Shown piece after piece: positions 16,001-24,663 of a DNA stretch of 64,000 bases. The first letter of the stretch is position 1. Each line of letters starts with the position of its first letter. The notes beneath the pieces were generated by a model. It was not told the origin of the DNA. It was given only the letters and a program-made list of their open reading frames with translations, and did not search any database. This DNA comes from JAHEEL01 sp963836085 (GTDB lineage: Bacteria; Actinomycetota; Acidimicrobiia; Spongiisociales; UBA5794), in NCBI GenBank assembly GCA_963836085.1, contig CAWIHT010000011.1, positions 186,001 to 250,000 on the forward strand, in the 5' to 3' direction. Both the position numbers and the translations under genes were made by a program.

Positions 16001-18067
16001 ATGAGCCCACTTGGCCTCCGAGCGCGAATGCGCGGGAGATCGAAGTCGACTGCCGAGGAGCCATCTCGGCTGCCGGAGCGGCCAATTGGTCGCTATGTCC
16101 TCGCGCTCGTTCTCATCGCCGTCCTCGCCGTGCTCTCGACCTTCACTACGTCGCGTGCGCTGAGGGCTCAAGAGCAGGATGCAACCGTGCTCGAGTACGG
16201 ACTCCGGCAGGGATACCTGGCGACCCGGGTTGCCGACCTTTCGGGTCAGGTGGCTGACGGTGTCTCCGAGCCGCTCAGGACCGAGATGACCGCCGCTCAG
16301 AACGAACTGGTCCAGATCCACGAGGCATTCCTGAACGGCAACGAGGTGCTCGGCATCCCGGCGATGAAAGGCACGGCCGTTGCCGGCCTTCTCGATGAGG
16401 CCGCGGTAGAGCTCGAGGGACTGATGGTCTCGACCGAGCGAGCGCAGGCCGCGATGGACAGCCGGGGGTCCGTCCCACGCGTCATGGTCGAGTCGATCCA
16501 AGAATCTGCGGAGGCGTACGGGCTGGTCATGCAGCGGGTGGTGTCGTCGTACCTCCGGATCTCGGGTGAGCAGGTCATAGCGCTCGAACAGACCGAGTAC
16601 TTCCTGCTCGCCGCCACATTGGTTCTCCTCGTGCTCGAAGGGCTCTTCCTGTTCCGGCCTGCCGTGCGCAACCTGAAGCAGTCGTGGACTGAGAACACTG
16701 AGGCGCATCGCTTCGAACGGGAACTGGATCAGCAGCGGCTCAGTTACCTGGCTCGGTACGACGCCCTCACCGGACTGATCAATCGGACGCTGTTCTCGGA
16801 TCGACTCGAAGGGGCGGTCTCCCGTGCGAGGCGCGATGGCTCGGTCGTTGCCCTCATGTTCCTCGACCTCGACGGGTTCAAGGACGTCAACGATCGACTC
16901 GGGCACGCGGTCGGAGATGCACTCCTTCGGCAGGTCGCAGAACGGCTCGTCTCCTGCGTTCGCGAATCCGACACGGTTGCCCGTCTCGGCGGGGATGAGT
17001 TCACCGTGATTCTCGAAGGTGGACAGCGCGTCGAGGACGCCGGACGGGTCGCGACGAAGATCCTCAGAACCGTCGCCGAGCCCTACCGAGTCGGGGGCGA
17101 GGACATCGTGATCACGACATCGATGGGCATTGCGGCGTTCCCGCTCGACGGTGACACCGCTGAGGAGCTGCTCAAGGGCGCCGACATCGCGATGTATAGC
17201 GCGAAGAACGCCGGCCGCAACACCTACGAGTTCTACACGAGCGAGTTGCGGGAGCGGACGAGCCAGCGGCATCTCCTCCTGGAAGGTCTCCGCAAAGCCA
17301 TCGACGACGACGAGAGCCTGTTCCTCGAGTACCAGCCCAAGGTCGACACCGCCGATCACACCATCCTTGGCGTCGAGGCGCTCGTTCGGTGGAACCATCC
17401 GGATTTCGGCCGGATCGAGCCCTCCGAGTTCATCGGTCTCGCCGAGGAGACCGACCTGATCGTTCCCCTCGGCCAATGGGTCCTCGACGAGGCATGCATG
17501 CAGATGCGTGCATGGCTCGATGGGGGACTTCCGCCGATGCGGATGTCGGTCAACCTTTCGTCGCGGCAGTTCCGTGCAGGCAATCTGGTTGAGACCGTCG
17601 TTGCCTCGCTCGCGGCTGCCCGTCTGAATCCGCGGTTCCTCGATGTGGAGCTCACCGAGGGAACACTGCTCAGCGATCTCGAAGAGACCCGTCGGGCCCT
17701 CGAGCGACTGCGCGAGATCGGGGTCACTGTGAGCGTCGACGACTTCGGCACCGGTTACTCCTCCCTGGGCTATCTCACCAAGCTCCCGATCGACACACTC
17801 AAGATTGACCGCTCGTTCATCGCCGACGGCTTGACCAATCGGGACGGCATTGCGGTGTCCTCGGCCATCATCGGTCTCGCCCGCAATCTCCGCCTCGACG
17901 TGATCGCCGAAGGTGTTGATGACGACGAGCAGCTCCGTTTCCTTGCCGAACTGGGATGTACAAGGGTGCAGGGCTTCCTCGTGTCCCGTCCGATTTCCGG
18001 GACCGAGATCCCGAAGTTCATCGCCCGGTACGTCGACGCCCCCAGGTCGGTAGTGCCCTCGACGTAG
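16001..18067 (+). CDS. Membrane GGDEF-EAL protein, c-di-GMP synthesis and breakdown
   Basis: A 688-residue sensor. A basic cytoplasmic tail is followed by a transmembrane helix (YVLALVLIAVLAVLS), about 140 extracytoplasmic helical residues, and a second helix (LLAATLVLLVLEGLFLF). The diguanylate cyclase domain comes next with RLGGDEF (GGDEF at 330-334). An RxxD inhibitory site, RESD at 321-324, lies exactly 5 residues before it. The phosphodiesterase domain has EAL at 459-461, DDFGTGYSSLGYL and KIDRSFI. Both catalytic motifs look intact, so the protein could make or degrade c-di-GMP with product feedback. No ligand for the sensor part can be deduced. GGAG precedes the ATG. Confidence 0.93.
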   Translation: MSPLGLRARMRGRSKSTAEEPSRLPERPIGRYVLALVLIAVLAVLSTFTTSRALRAQEQDATVLEYGLRQGYLATRVADLSGQVADGVSEPLRTEMTAAQNELVQIHEAFLNGNEVLGIPAMKGTAVAGLLDEAAVELEGLMVSTERAQAAMDSRGSVPRVMVESIQESAEAYGLVMQRVVSSYLRISGEQVIALEQTEYFLLAATLVLLVLEGLFLFRPAVRNLKQSWTENTEAHRFERELDQQRLSYLARYDALTGLINRTLFSDRLEGAVSRARRDGSVVALMFLDLDGFKDVNDRLGHAVGDALLRQVAERLVSCVRESDTVARLGGDEFTVILEGGQRVEDAGRVATKILRTVAEPYRVGGEDIVITTSMGIAAFPLDGDTAEELLKGADIAMYSAKNAGRNTYEFYTSELRERTSQRHLLLEGLRKAIDDDESLFLEYQPKVDTADHTILGVEALVRWNHPDFGRIEPSEFIGLAEETDLIVPLGQWVLDEACMQMRAWLDGGLPPMRMSVNLSSRQFRAGNLVETVVASLAAARLNPRFLDVELTEGTLLSDLEETRRALERLREIGVTVSVDDFGTGYSSLGYLTKLPIDTLKIDRSFIADGLTNRDGIAVSSAIIGLARNLRLDVIAEGVDDDEQLRFLAELGCTRVQGFLVSRPISGTEIPKFIARYVDAPRSVVPST

Positions 18068-18089
18068 GGAACTGTGTCGGGGACGTCCC

Positions 18090-18095
18090 TAGCGT
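18090..18095 (+). promoter_or_regulatory. -10 element TAGCGT, leaderless start of the ABC-F gene
   Basis: TANNNT hexamer, 6 bases before the ATG at 18102, no ribosome site. Confidence 0.5.
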
Positions 18096-18101
18096 TGCAG
18101 C

Positions 18102-19700
18102 ATGATCCTTGTCCGTGACCTCGCGATCGACGCCGGCGCACGACGTCTCCTCTCGGACGTCTCCTTCTCCGTGCAGGCAGGCGACAAGATCGGATTCGTT
18201 GGTCCGAACGGTGCAGGGAAGACGACGCTGCTTCGGACCCTGGCCGCGATCACCGAGCCCGCGGAGGGATCGATCGTGCGGAGTGGCAGCGTCGGGTATC
18301 TCTCCCAAGAAGCCGCGCTTGCCGACCTCGACGATCCGGGAGTCACTGCGCTCGAACGCGTGCTGATGGCCCGCGATATCGGCACGATCGAGCGGAAGAT
18401 GGAGGTCACCCGGAGCCAGATGGAGGATGCCCGCGGTCCCGAGCGGGATCGCCTCATTCACCGGTTCAGCCGCCTCGATGACGAGTTCACCGCCAGGGGC
18501 GGATACATCGCAAAGGCCGAAGCCAAGCGCTTCGCTTCCGCCGTCGGGATCGGTGCGGATGAGCTCGGACAGTCGGTGGCCACGATGTCGGGTGGACAGC
18601 GCAGGCGGGTCGAATTGGCCCGGATCCTATTCGCTGAGACTTCGACCTTGCTGCTTGACGAGCCGACGAACCACCTCGACCTGGACGCCAAGGCCTGGTT
18701 GATCGGGTTCCTCGCCGAGTACCAGGGTGGTCTGCTCATCGTTTCGCACGACCTCCCGCTGCTCGACGAGTCGATTACCTCGGTGCTCGCCGTCGAAGGA
18801 GGCAAGATCGAACCGTTCCGCGGCAACTACAGCTATTACCTCGAGGAGCGCGAGCGGCGCAAGAAGCAGCGATTGCGTGAGCGGCGCCACCAGGAAGAGA
18901 AGATCGCCCGTCTCGAAGAGGGGATTCGGCGATTCAAGGGATCATCGGAGTCCATGGCCCGTCGAGCGAGAACCTGGGAGACCAGGGTCGAGCGGCTCCA
19001 GGGCGACCTGGTTGAGGTCGAACGTGGGCGCAGGGGTGTGGCGCTCCGGTTTCCTCAGCCCGTTGCTTCCGGGCGCACTCCGATCAGGGCGGAGGGCCTG
19101 GCGAAGGCGTTCGGTCACAACGTCGTCTTCGTCGATGTCGATGTCGACATCGATCGCGGCGAGCGTCTGATCATCATGGGCCTCAACGGGGCAGGGAAGA
19201 CCACCCTCCTCAAGATCCTTGCCGGCGAGGAAGACGCGGATCTTGGGACTGTCGAGGCCGGGTATCGCGCCGAGCTCGGGTACTACGCGCAAGAGCACGA
19301 GGACATCACGCCAGACGTGACCGTGCTCAACCTCATGCGGGGAACGAGCCGCCTTCCGGACCGTGATCTCAGAAAGGCCCTCGGGCACTTCCTGCTCGCC
19401 GACAAGGTTGATCAGGAAGCCGGCACGCTGTCGGGCGGTGAGAAGACGAAACTGGCGCTTGCGCGTCTCGTTGTCGCCGGGCACAACGTGCTCCTGCTCG
19501 ACGAGCCGACGAACAACCTTGATCCGCAGGCGAAGGCGGCGCTGCTCGATGCGCTCAAGCAATACGAGGGCACGCTCGTACTCGTGAGCCACGACACCGA
19601 TTTCGTGGCCGAACTCGAACCGGATCGGGTCATCCTGATGCCGGACGGGGAGCCGGCATTCTTCGACGAGTCCCTCCTCGACCTCGTAGCGCTCGCCTAG
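18102..19700 (+). CDS. ABC-F family ATPase (Uup/EttA-like)
   Basis: A 532-residue soluble protein with two ATP-binding cassettes and no membrane part. Cassette 1 has GPNGAGKTT, MSGGQRRRVELARIL and LLLDEPTNHLDLDAK. A charged linker follows, rich in Arg, Lys and Glu (about residues 240-310), then cassette 2 with GLNGAGKTT, LSGGEKTKLALARLV and LLLDEPTNNLDPQAK. This is the ABC-F layout, acting on ribosomes (translation factor or antibiotic protection). Both catalytic glutamates are present. The stop shares CTAG with the convergent lipoprotein gene. Confidence 0.92.
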   Translation: MILVRDLAIDAGARRLLSDVSFSVQAGDKIGFVGPNGAGKTTLLRTLAAITEPAEGSIVRSGSVGYLSQEAALADLDDPGVTALERVLMARDIGTIERKMEVTRSQMEDARGPERDRLIHRFSRLDDEFTARGGYIAKAEAKRFASAVGIGADELGQSVATMSGGQRRRVELARILFAETSTLLLDEPTNHLDLDAKAWLIGFLAEYQGGLLIVSHDLPLLDESITSVLAVEGGKIEPFRGNYSYYLEERERRKKQRLRERRHQEEKIARLEEGIRRFKGSSESMARRARTWETRVERLQGDLVEVERGRRGVALRFPQPVASGRTPIRAEGLAKAFGHNVVFVDVDVDIDRGERLIIMGLNGAGKTTLLKILAGEEDADLGTVEAGYRAELGYYAQEHEDITPDVTVLNLMRGTSRLPDRDLRKALGHFLLADKVDQEAGTLSGGEKTKLALARLVVAGHNVLLLDEPTNNLDPQAKAALLDALKQYEGTLVLVSHDTDFVAELEPDRVILMPDGEPAFFDESLLDLVALA

Positions 19701-20344
19701 CCGGTGGTCGGAGTCCAGCCCTGCGGACCCGGTTCCGAGCGATCCCCGATGATCAGCTTGGTGGTCGAGCCTTCAACGGCGAGGACATCGTCCTCAGGCC
19801 ACACCCCGGCAGCGACTGCCGTTGCGAAACGCACCTGGTTCGTCGAACCCCACGCTACGTAGTCAACCATGGCGGCAGGGTCTGCGAATGCTCCCGAGGA
19901 GTACAGACCGATCTCTCCTGATGCGGCGCGTAGCGGAGGCAGGAGGTCAAAAGCCGTGACGACAAGCTCCGGATCTGCCACCGGATCCACGCTGACAACA
20001 ATCGATGTGCCGGCCGCGAGAATCGTCGACGGCAGTTCGAGGTAGTACGGGTGGACGGCGACCCAATGACCGGTGAGATCCCCGGCGTCGGGGCCGAGGT
20101 TGCCAACCGCGATCGATCCTGTGTCACCGAACACGACGTCCCCGATGACGAACCGCGCATCTCCGGTGACCACGGTTGTCGAGGTCGTGGTCTCTTCGCC
20201 GTCCTCTGTCGAAGCCGGCGCCGTCGTTGCCGTCGACGAAGGTGGTGTCGACTCGAGGATCGGCCCGTCGTCAGGGTCGGCGTCCGCCGTCCCACCCGAG
20301 CATGCCGCGAGCACGAAAGCGATGATAAGAGCGGTTCGTTTCAC
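19697..20344 (-). CDS. Lipoprotein with lamin-tail-like domain
   Basis: A 215-residue predicted lipoprotein. The signal peptide ends in VLAAC, and a Thr/Ser/Asp-rich low-complexity linker covers residues 20-60. The C-terminal 150 residues carry a beta-rich domain with the LTD pattern (GDTGSIAVGNLGP, HPYYLELPSTILAAG, MVDYVAWGS). LTD domains are found in many secreted proteins, where they may bind nucleic acids or partners; the role here is unknown. The start is GTG at 20344, placed 6 bases after a TAGGCT promoter hexamer. Its TAG stop overlaps that of the ABC-F gene. Confidence 0.75.
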   Translation of the reverse strand: MKRTALIIAFVLAACSGGTADADPDDGPILESTPPSSTATTAPASTEDGEETTTSTTVVTGDARFVIGDVVFGDTGSIAVGNLGPDAGDLTGHWVAVHPYYLELPSTILAAGTSIVVSVDPVADPELVVTAFDLLPPLRAASGEIGLYSSGAFADPAAMVDYVAWGSTNQVRFATAVAAGVWPEDDVLAVEGSTTKLIIGDRSEPGPQGWTPTTG

Positions 20345-20350
20345 CCGGTC

Positions 20351-20356
20351 AGCCTA
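20351..20356 (-). promoter_or_regulatory. -10 element TAGGCT, leaderless GTG start of the LTD lipoprotein
   Basis: TANNNT hexamer on the minus strand, 6 bases before the GTG at 20344. Confidence 0.5.
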
Positions 20357-21130
20357 TCGCTCTCCTGGCAAATGGACCGCTCGTTGGTCGGGTGTGAACA
20401 GCGTTCGGCTGAGCCCGAGCGCCACGGCGCTTGTGGCTACCGCGACCGAACCGAGCACCAGATACATGACGACGACCTGGACCCGAACGGCCTCGATCGG
20501 GTCGACACCGGCCAGGATCAGACCGGTCATCGCGCCCGGCAGAAACACGATGCCGACGGCCTTCGTCGTCTCGATCTGCGGGATGAGCGCCGTTCGGAGC
20601 GACGACCGCAGATACGGACGGAACGCCTCGCTTGCGGGGAACCCGAGGGCCAGCCGCACCTCGACGAGCGGGCGCTTCTCTTTGAACTCGGCGACGATCC
20701 GCGTCGCCACCAGCACCGTTGCGGTCATCGAGTTGCCGATCATCATCCCAGCGAGCGGCACGAGCGTCCGAGGTTCGAGGGGGATGATCCGGAGGCCGAA
20801 GAGCAGCCCGAGGATGACCAGGGACGTGACACCGAACGCGGCAAGCGAGAGTGTCCGGACGCGAGGTACTTCGGGGGCACGGCGCGCAACGACATCCGCC
20901 GCGAATGGCAGCATCAACAAGACCCAGGCCACCGACCACCAGAGGGACTGCCCCGGTTGCAGGAGGAACGCCAGCACCACGCCGACGATGAGGAGTTGTA
21001 CAAGCGCCCGGAGTGAGGCCCACAGGAGCTGTCGACCCAGGCCGAGTCGCTGTCCCATCGAGAGGGCGACCGCGACGAGGACGAGCGAAGAGGCAAGTGC
21101 CAGGCCGAGGAACGAAATGTCCGTCGTCAT
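20354..21130 (-). CDS. UPF0014 family ABC permease (FetB/YbbM-like)
   Basis: A 258-residue polytopic membrane protein with about seven hydrophobic helices. The start MTTDISFLGLALASSLVLVA, the GLGRQLLWASLRALVQLL segment, PLAGMMIGNSM and QIETTKAVGIVFLPGAM are the conserved blocks of the UPF0014 family. The E. coli member FetB works with the ATPase FetA in iron export. No ATPase partner lies next to it here. The open frame begins upstream inside the divergent gene, but the ATG at 21130 fits the family length. It ends inside the promoter of the LTD lipoprotein gene that follows. Confidence 0.85.
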   Translation of the reverse strand: MTTDISFLGLALASSLVLVAVALSMGQRLGLGRQLLWASLRALVQLLIVGVVLAFLLQPGQSLWWSVAWVLLMLPFAADVVARRAPEVPRVRTLSLAAFGVTSLVILGLLFGLRIIPLEPRTLVPLAGMMIGNSMTATVLVATRIVAEFKEKRPLVEVRLALGFPASEAFRPYLRSSLRTALIPQIETTKAVGIVFLPGAMTGLILAGVDPIEAVRVQVVVMYLVLGSVAVATSAVALGLSRTLFTPDQRAVHLPGER

Positions 21131-21199
21131 CGCCTGAAGTATTGACGATATTCTGAGCCTGCGAGAATCGAGTCCGCATTTGCCACCGAAAGGGCCTCC

Positions 21200-23959
21200 G
21201 TGACCGACCGTATTGAAGCACCACACGCGATCTCCGACCCACCCGCCGGATACCCGACGGCATGGATCCAGGACGCCGTGATGAGCGATGGCGAGACGAT
21301 CCGCGTCCGTCCGATCGCCCCCGGTGATCGCGATGCCCTGCAGCAGATGGTCCGCGGACTCTCGCGTCAGAGCACCTACAACCGCTTCTTCCGCGTCAAG
21401 CGGGATCTCGAACCGGAAGAACTCGACCGCTTCACGCGCATCGACTACCACGATCACATGGCTTTCGTGGCCGTCCGGGAGGGCAGTCTGATCGCCGTCG
21501 GTCGGTACAACATCACACCGGACGATTCAACGACGGCAGAGGCGGCGTTCGCAGTCGCCGACGAGCACCAGCAGAAGGGCTTGGGAACGCTGCTGTTGTA
21601 TCGGCTCACGGCGTATGCCAGGACCTGCGGCATTGAGCACTTCCGCTCACACTTGCTCGCCGACAATCACGTGATGATGCGGGTGTTCCGCGCCTCGGGG
21701 TACGGTGTCGAGCGACACGATGAGGAGGGGGTCTTCACGATTACCTTCCCCACCGAGGAGACCGAAGAGACCACTGCGGTCCGTGACGAATGGGAGAAGC
21801 GCGCCGCTGCGAAGTCGATGCTGCCGCTGATGGCGCCGCAGTCGGTCGCGGTGATCGGGGCGAGCCGGGATCCGGAGACGATCGGGGGACGGCTGTTCAG
21901 CAACCTCGTCGGTGGCAACTTCAGTGGACCGGTCTACCCGGTGAATCCGAAGTCGCCGGTCGTTCGATCGGTCGCCGCCTATCCCACGATCCTTGACGTG
22001 CCGGGAAACGTGGATCTGGCGTTCATCGTCGTGCCGTCGCAGTTCGTTCTCGCGACGGTGGAACAGTGCATCGAGAAGGGGGTCAAGGCCCTCGTCGTCA
22101 TCTCCGCAGGCTTCGCCGAGATCGGTGGAGCGGGCATCGAGCTCGAAGCTGAGCTGGTCGAGATGGTTCGTTCTGCTGGGATCCGGATGGTCGGTCCGAA
22201 CTGTATGGGTCTGCTCAACACCGATCCGGCCGTCAGCCTTGACGGCCAGTTCGGACCGCTCATGCCGGCGCGCGGCAACGTGGCATTCTCCTCGCAGTCG
22301 GGTGCGCTGGCACTCGCGATCCTCGATTCGGTTGCACGGCACAACATCGGAATCTCGACGTTTGTCTCCGTCGGCAACCTTGCCGACGTCTCGGGTGACG
22401 ATCTGCTCCTGTACTGGGAGGACGATCCGGCGACGGATGTGATCCTGCTCTACATGGAGTCGTTCGGGAACCCGAGAAGGTTCGCGAGGCTCGCACGTCG
22501 GATCGCACGGAAGAAGCCGATCGTCGCCGTCAAATCGGGCCGGACGAAATCCGGTGCTCGAGCGGCAAGCAGCCACACCGGCTCGCTCGCAAGTCTCGAT
22601 GTCGCCGTCGACGCGCTGTTCCAGCAGACCGGTGTGATCCGTGTCGACACGCTTGAGGAGCTCTTCGACGTGACGAACCTCCTGTCGAACGAACCGATTC
22701 CGCAGGGTCGTCGTGTCGGCATCGTCACCAACGCCGGTGGGCCCGCGATTCTGGCGGTCGACGCATTGGAGTCTCGGGGACTGGAGGTCCCGGTGCTCTC
22801 CGATGAACTGCAGTCCGAGCTGAGAGCGAAGCTGTCGCCCGAGGCCGCGATCCGCAATCCGGTTGACATGATTGCGGCGGCCGGAGCGAAGGAGTACGGC
22901 GAAGTGCTCGGAGCGATGCTTGATGCAGACGAACTCGACGCGGTGATCGCCATTCACATCCCTGCCTCCGCGATCGACGTGGTTGAGATTCAGAGCACGA
23001 TTCGGTCGGTTGGTGAGGCACACGAGGGAGACAAGACGTTCCTTGCAGTGTTCATGCAGTCGGGGAAGATCTCTGACGACGCCCCGAAGGTCACGTCGAG
23101 CGTTCCCGAGTTTGCGTTCCCCGAACGGGCAGCACGCGCCCTCTACGACGCGGTCCGCTATGGCGAGTGGCTCCGCCGGCCGGAAGGCGAGATTCCCGTC
23201 TTCGACGACATCGACCGGGACTCCGCCCGAGCCGCGCTTGAACGGGCGCTCAACGGCCTCGAAGACGATGGAGGATGGCTCGATCCTGACACGGTGCATA
23301 TCATCCTGGAGTCCTACGGACTCCACGTCCCGGCATCGGGCGTTGTAGCAACCGAAGACGAAGCGGTTGCCCGAGCGGCTGCAATCGGTCAACCGGTGGT
23401 CCTGAAGGTGGTGTCGCGCTCGGCGCTCCACAAGTCGGACGTCGGAGGCGTGGTCCTCGATGTCGAAGGAGAAGGGCCGGTCCGGGTCGCCTTCCGGCAA
23501 GTCACGGCATCCGTCCCCGATCCCGAAGGAGTCCTGATCCAGGAGTTCGTCCCCGGTGGGCACGAGGTGCTGATCGGGATGGTGGAGGACCCCAATTTCG
23601 GACCGCTCGTCGTGTTCGGTCTCGGCGGCATCTTCGTTGAACTCATCGGCGATGTTGCGTTCCGGATCAGTCCACTGACCGATCTCGACGCAGACGACAT
23701 GATCCAATCGGTGAAGTCGGCACGTCTCCTCGAGGGCTATCGCGGTGCCGAACCGGGGGATGTCGATGCGGTCAAGACCGCTCTGCTGCGCGTCTCCGCC
23801 ATGATCGAGGACCTGCCGGAAGTGGTCGAGATGGATCTGAACCCGGTCAAGGTCGGCACACCGGGGGCCGGTGTCCGCGTCGTCGATGCCCGTATCAAGG
23901 CGAAGGCATCGTCAGGTGTGGTGAGCGCGAGCCGGACCGATTTCCCGACAGCGCTCTAG
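21200..23959 (+). CDS. GNAT acetyltransferase fused to NDP-forming acyl-CoA synthetase (Pat-like)
   Basis: A 919-residue fusion. Residues 20-190 form a GNAT domain (IRVRPIAPGDRDALQQ, DEHQQKGLGTLLLYRL as the acetyl-CoA loop). Residues 205-670 contain the CoA-binding and ligase-CoA modules of NDP-forming acyl-CoA synthetases (SVAVIGASRDPETIGG, SSQSGALA, SSHTGSLA with the active-site histidine). Residues 680-919 form the ATP-grasp module (PVVLKVVSRSALHKSDVGGV). Proteins of this kind act as protein lysine acetyltransferases such as Pat/PatZ, the synthetase part often serving as a regulatory unit. Here the GNAT domain is N-terminal. The start is GTG after AAAGGG. Confidence 0.9.
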   Translation: MTDRIEAPHAISDPPAGYPTAWIQDAVMSDGETIRVRPIAPGDRDALQQMVRGLSRQSTYNRFFRVKRDLEPEELDRFTRIDYHDHMAFVAVREGSLIAVGRYNITPDDSTTAEAAFAVADEHQQKGLGTLLLYRLTAYARTCGIEHFRSHLLADNHVMMRVFRASGYGVERHDEEGVFTITFPTEETEETTAVRDEWEKRAAAKSMLPLMAPQSVAVIGASRDPETIGGRLFSNLVGGNFSGPVYPVNPKSPVVRSVAAYPTILDVPGNVDLAFIVVPSQFVLATVEQCIEKGVKALVVISAGFAEIGGAGIELEAELVEMVRSAGIRMVGPNCMGLLNTDPAVSLDGQFGPLMPARGNVAFSSQSGALALAILDSVARHNIGISTFVSVGNLADVSGDDLLLYWEDDPATDVILLYMESFGNPRRFARLARRIARKKPIVAVKSGRTKSGARAASSHTGSLASLDVAVDALFQQTGVIRVDTLEELFDVTNLLSNEPIPQGRRVGIVTNAGGPAILAVDALESRGLEVPVLSDELQSELRAKLSPEAAIRNPVDMIAAAGAKEYGEVLGAMLDADELDAVIAIHIPASAIDVVEIQSTIRSVGEAHEGDKTFLAVFMQSGKISDDAPKVTSSVPEFAFPERAARALYDAVRYGEWLRRPEGEIPVFDDIDRDSARAALERALNGLEDDGGWLDPDTVHIILESYGLHVPASGVVATEDEAVARAAAIGQPVVLKVVSRSALHKSDVGGVVLDVEGEGPVRVAFRQVTASVPDPEGVLIQEFVPGGHEVLIGMVEDPNFGPLVVFGLGGIFVELIGDVAFRISPLTDLDADDMIQSVKSARLLEGYRGAEPGDVDAVKTALLRVSAMIEDLPEVVEMDLNPVKVGTPGAGVRVVDARIKAKASSGVVSASRTDFPTAL

Positions 23960-24004
23960 CCGAGGTGCAACAATGGCGCCCGACGTCGAAGAGAGGAACC
24001 AACG

Positions 24005-24613
24005 TTGCAGGTCGTAGACCTCATGACGACCGATGTGATCACCGTGTCGACCGAGACGGGGATCCGTGACGCGGCGCGTCTGATGTTCCGCAACCGCGTG
24101 AGCGGTCTCCCCGTCACCTCGCCCGACGGGGCGTTGATCGGGATCATCACCGAGGCGGATTTCCTCCGCCTCGAGGTGGAGCGCCAGGAAGGGGCAACCG
24201 ACCTTGGTGAGACCGTCGGTGAGGTCATGTCGGCGGGTGTGGTCACGACCGGACCCGAGACCGAGGTGTACGACGCAGCGAAGATGATGACCTTCCAGGA
24301 CATCAAGAGGCTCCCGGTCGTCGACGATGACTCTCGACTGCTGGGCATCATCTCTCGGGCCGACATCGTTTCGGTGTTCACCCGACCGGATGACGTCATC
24401 GAGGACGAGATCCGGGAGGACCTGATCCGCCGTGTCCTGTTCATCGATCCGGACGAACTCGACGTCACGGTCTCGAACGGTGTCGTGACGTTCGTCGGTG
24501 AGATCGGCACGCGCAACGAGGCGCGTTTGCTTGCAGAACTCGCTTCACGGCTCGATGGTGTGCTGCACGTCGAGAGCAAGCTGGCGTGGCGCCTCGACGA
24601 CGGCATCGTGTGA
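24005..24613 (+). CDS. CBS-domain pair with C-terminal BON domain
   Basis: A 202-residue cytoplasmic protein. Two CBS repeats (VVDLMTTDVITVSTETGI to about residue 60, and VGEVMSAGVVTTGPETEV to about residue 125) form a nucleotide-binding Bateman module. A BON domain fills residues 140-200 (DVTVSNGVVTFVGEIGTRNE). It probably senses adenylates, but the output is unknown. The TTG start at 24005 sits about 7 bases after GAGAGGA and begins the CBS fold correctly; an ATG lies 18 bases further in. It follows the Pat-like gene by 45 bases and may be cotranscribed. Confidence 0.85.
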   Translation: MQVVDLMTTDVITVSTETGIRDAARLMFRNRVSGLPVTSPDGALIGIITEADFLRLEVERQEGATDLGETVGEVMSAGVVTTGPETEVYDAAKMMTFQDIKRLPVVDDDSRLLGIISRADIVSVFTRPDDVIEDEIREDLIRRVLFIDPDELDVTVSNGVVTFVGEIGTRNEARLLAELASRLDGVLHVESKLAWRLDDGIV

Positions 24614-24648
24614 GCAGCCACCGGCCCGATCAATCTCGCGGTGCCGGG

Positions 24649-24654
24649 TAGCAT
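24649..24654 (+). promoter_or_regulatory. -10 element TAGCAT for menF
   Basis: TANNNT hexamer 6 bases before an in-frame TTG (24661) and 9 before the ATG (24664). A leaderless or near-leaderless message is predicted. Confidence 0.45.
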
Positions 24655-24663
24655 TCCGTCTTG

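Noticed and set aside
21647..23707. 686-codon open frame opposite the GNAT/acyl-CoA synthetase gene
   Set aside because: Arg- and His-rich translation without motifs; antisense shadow of a clearly recognised gene.
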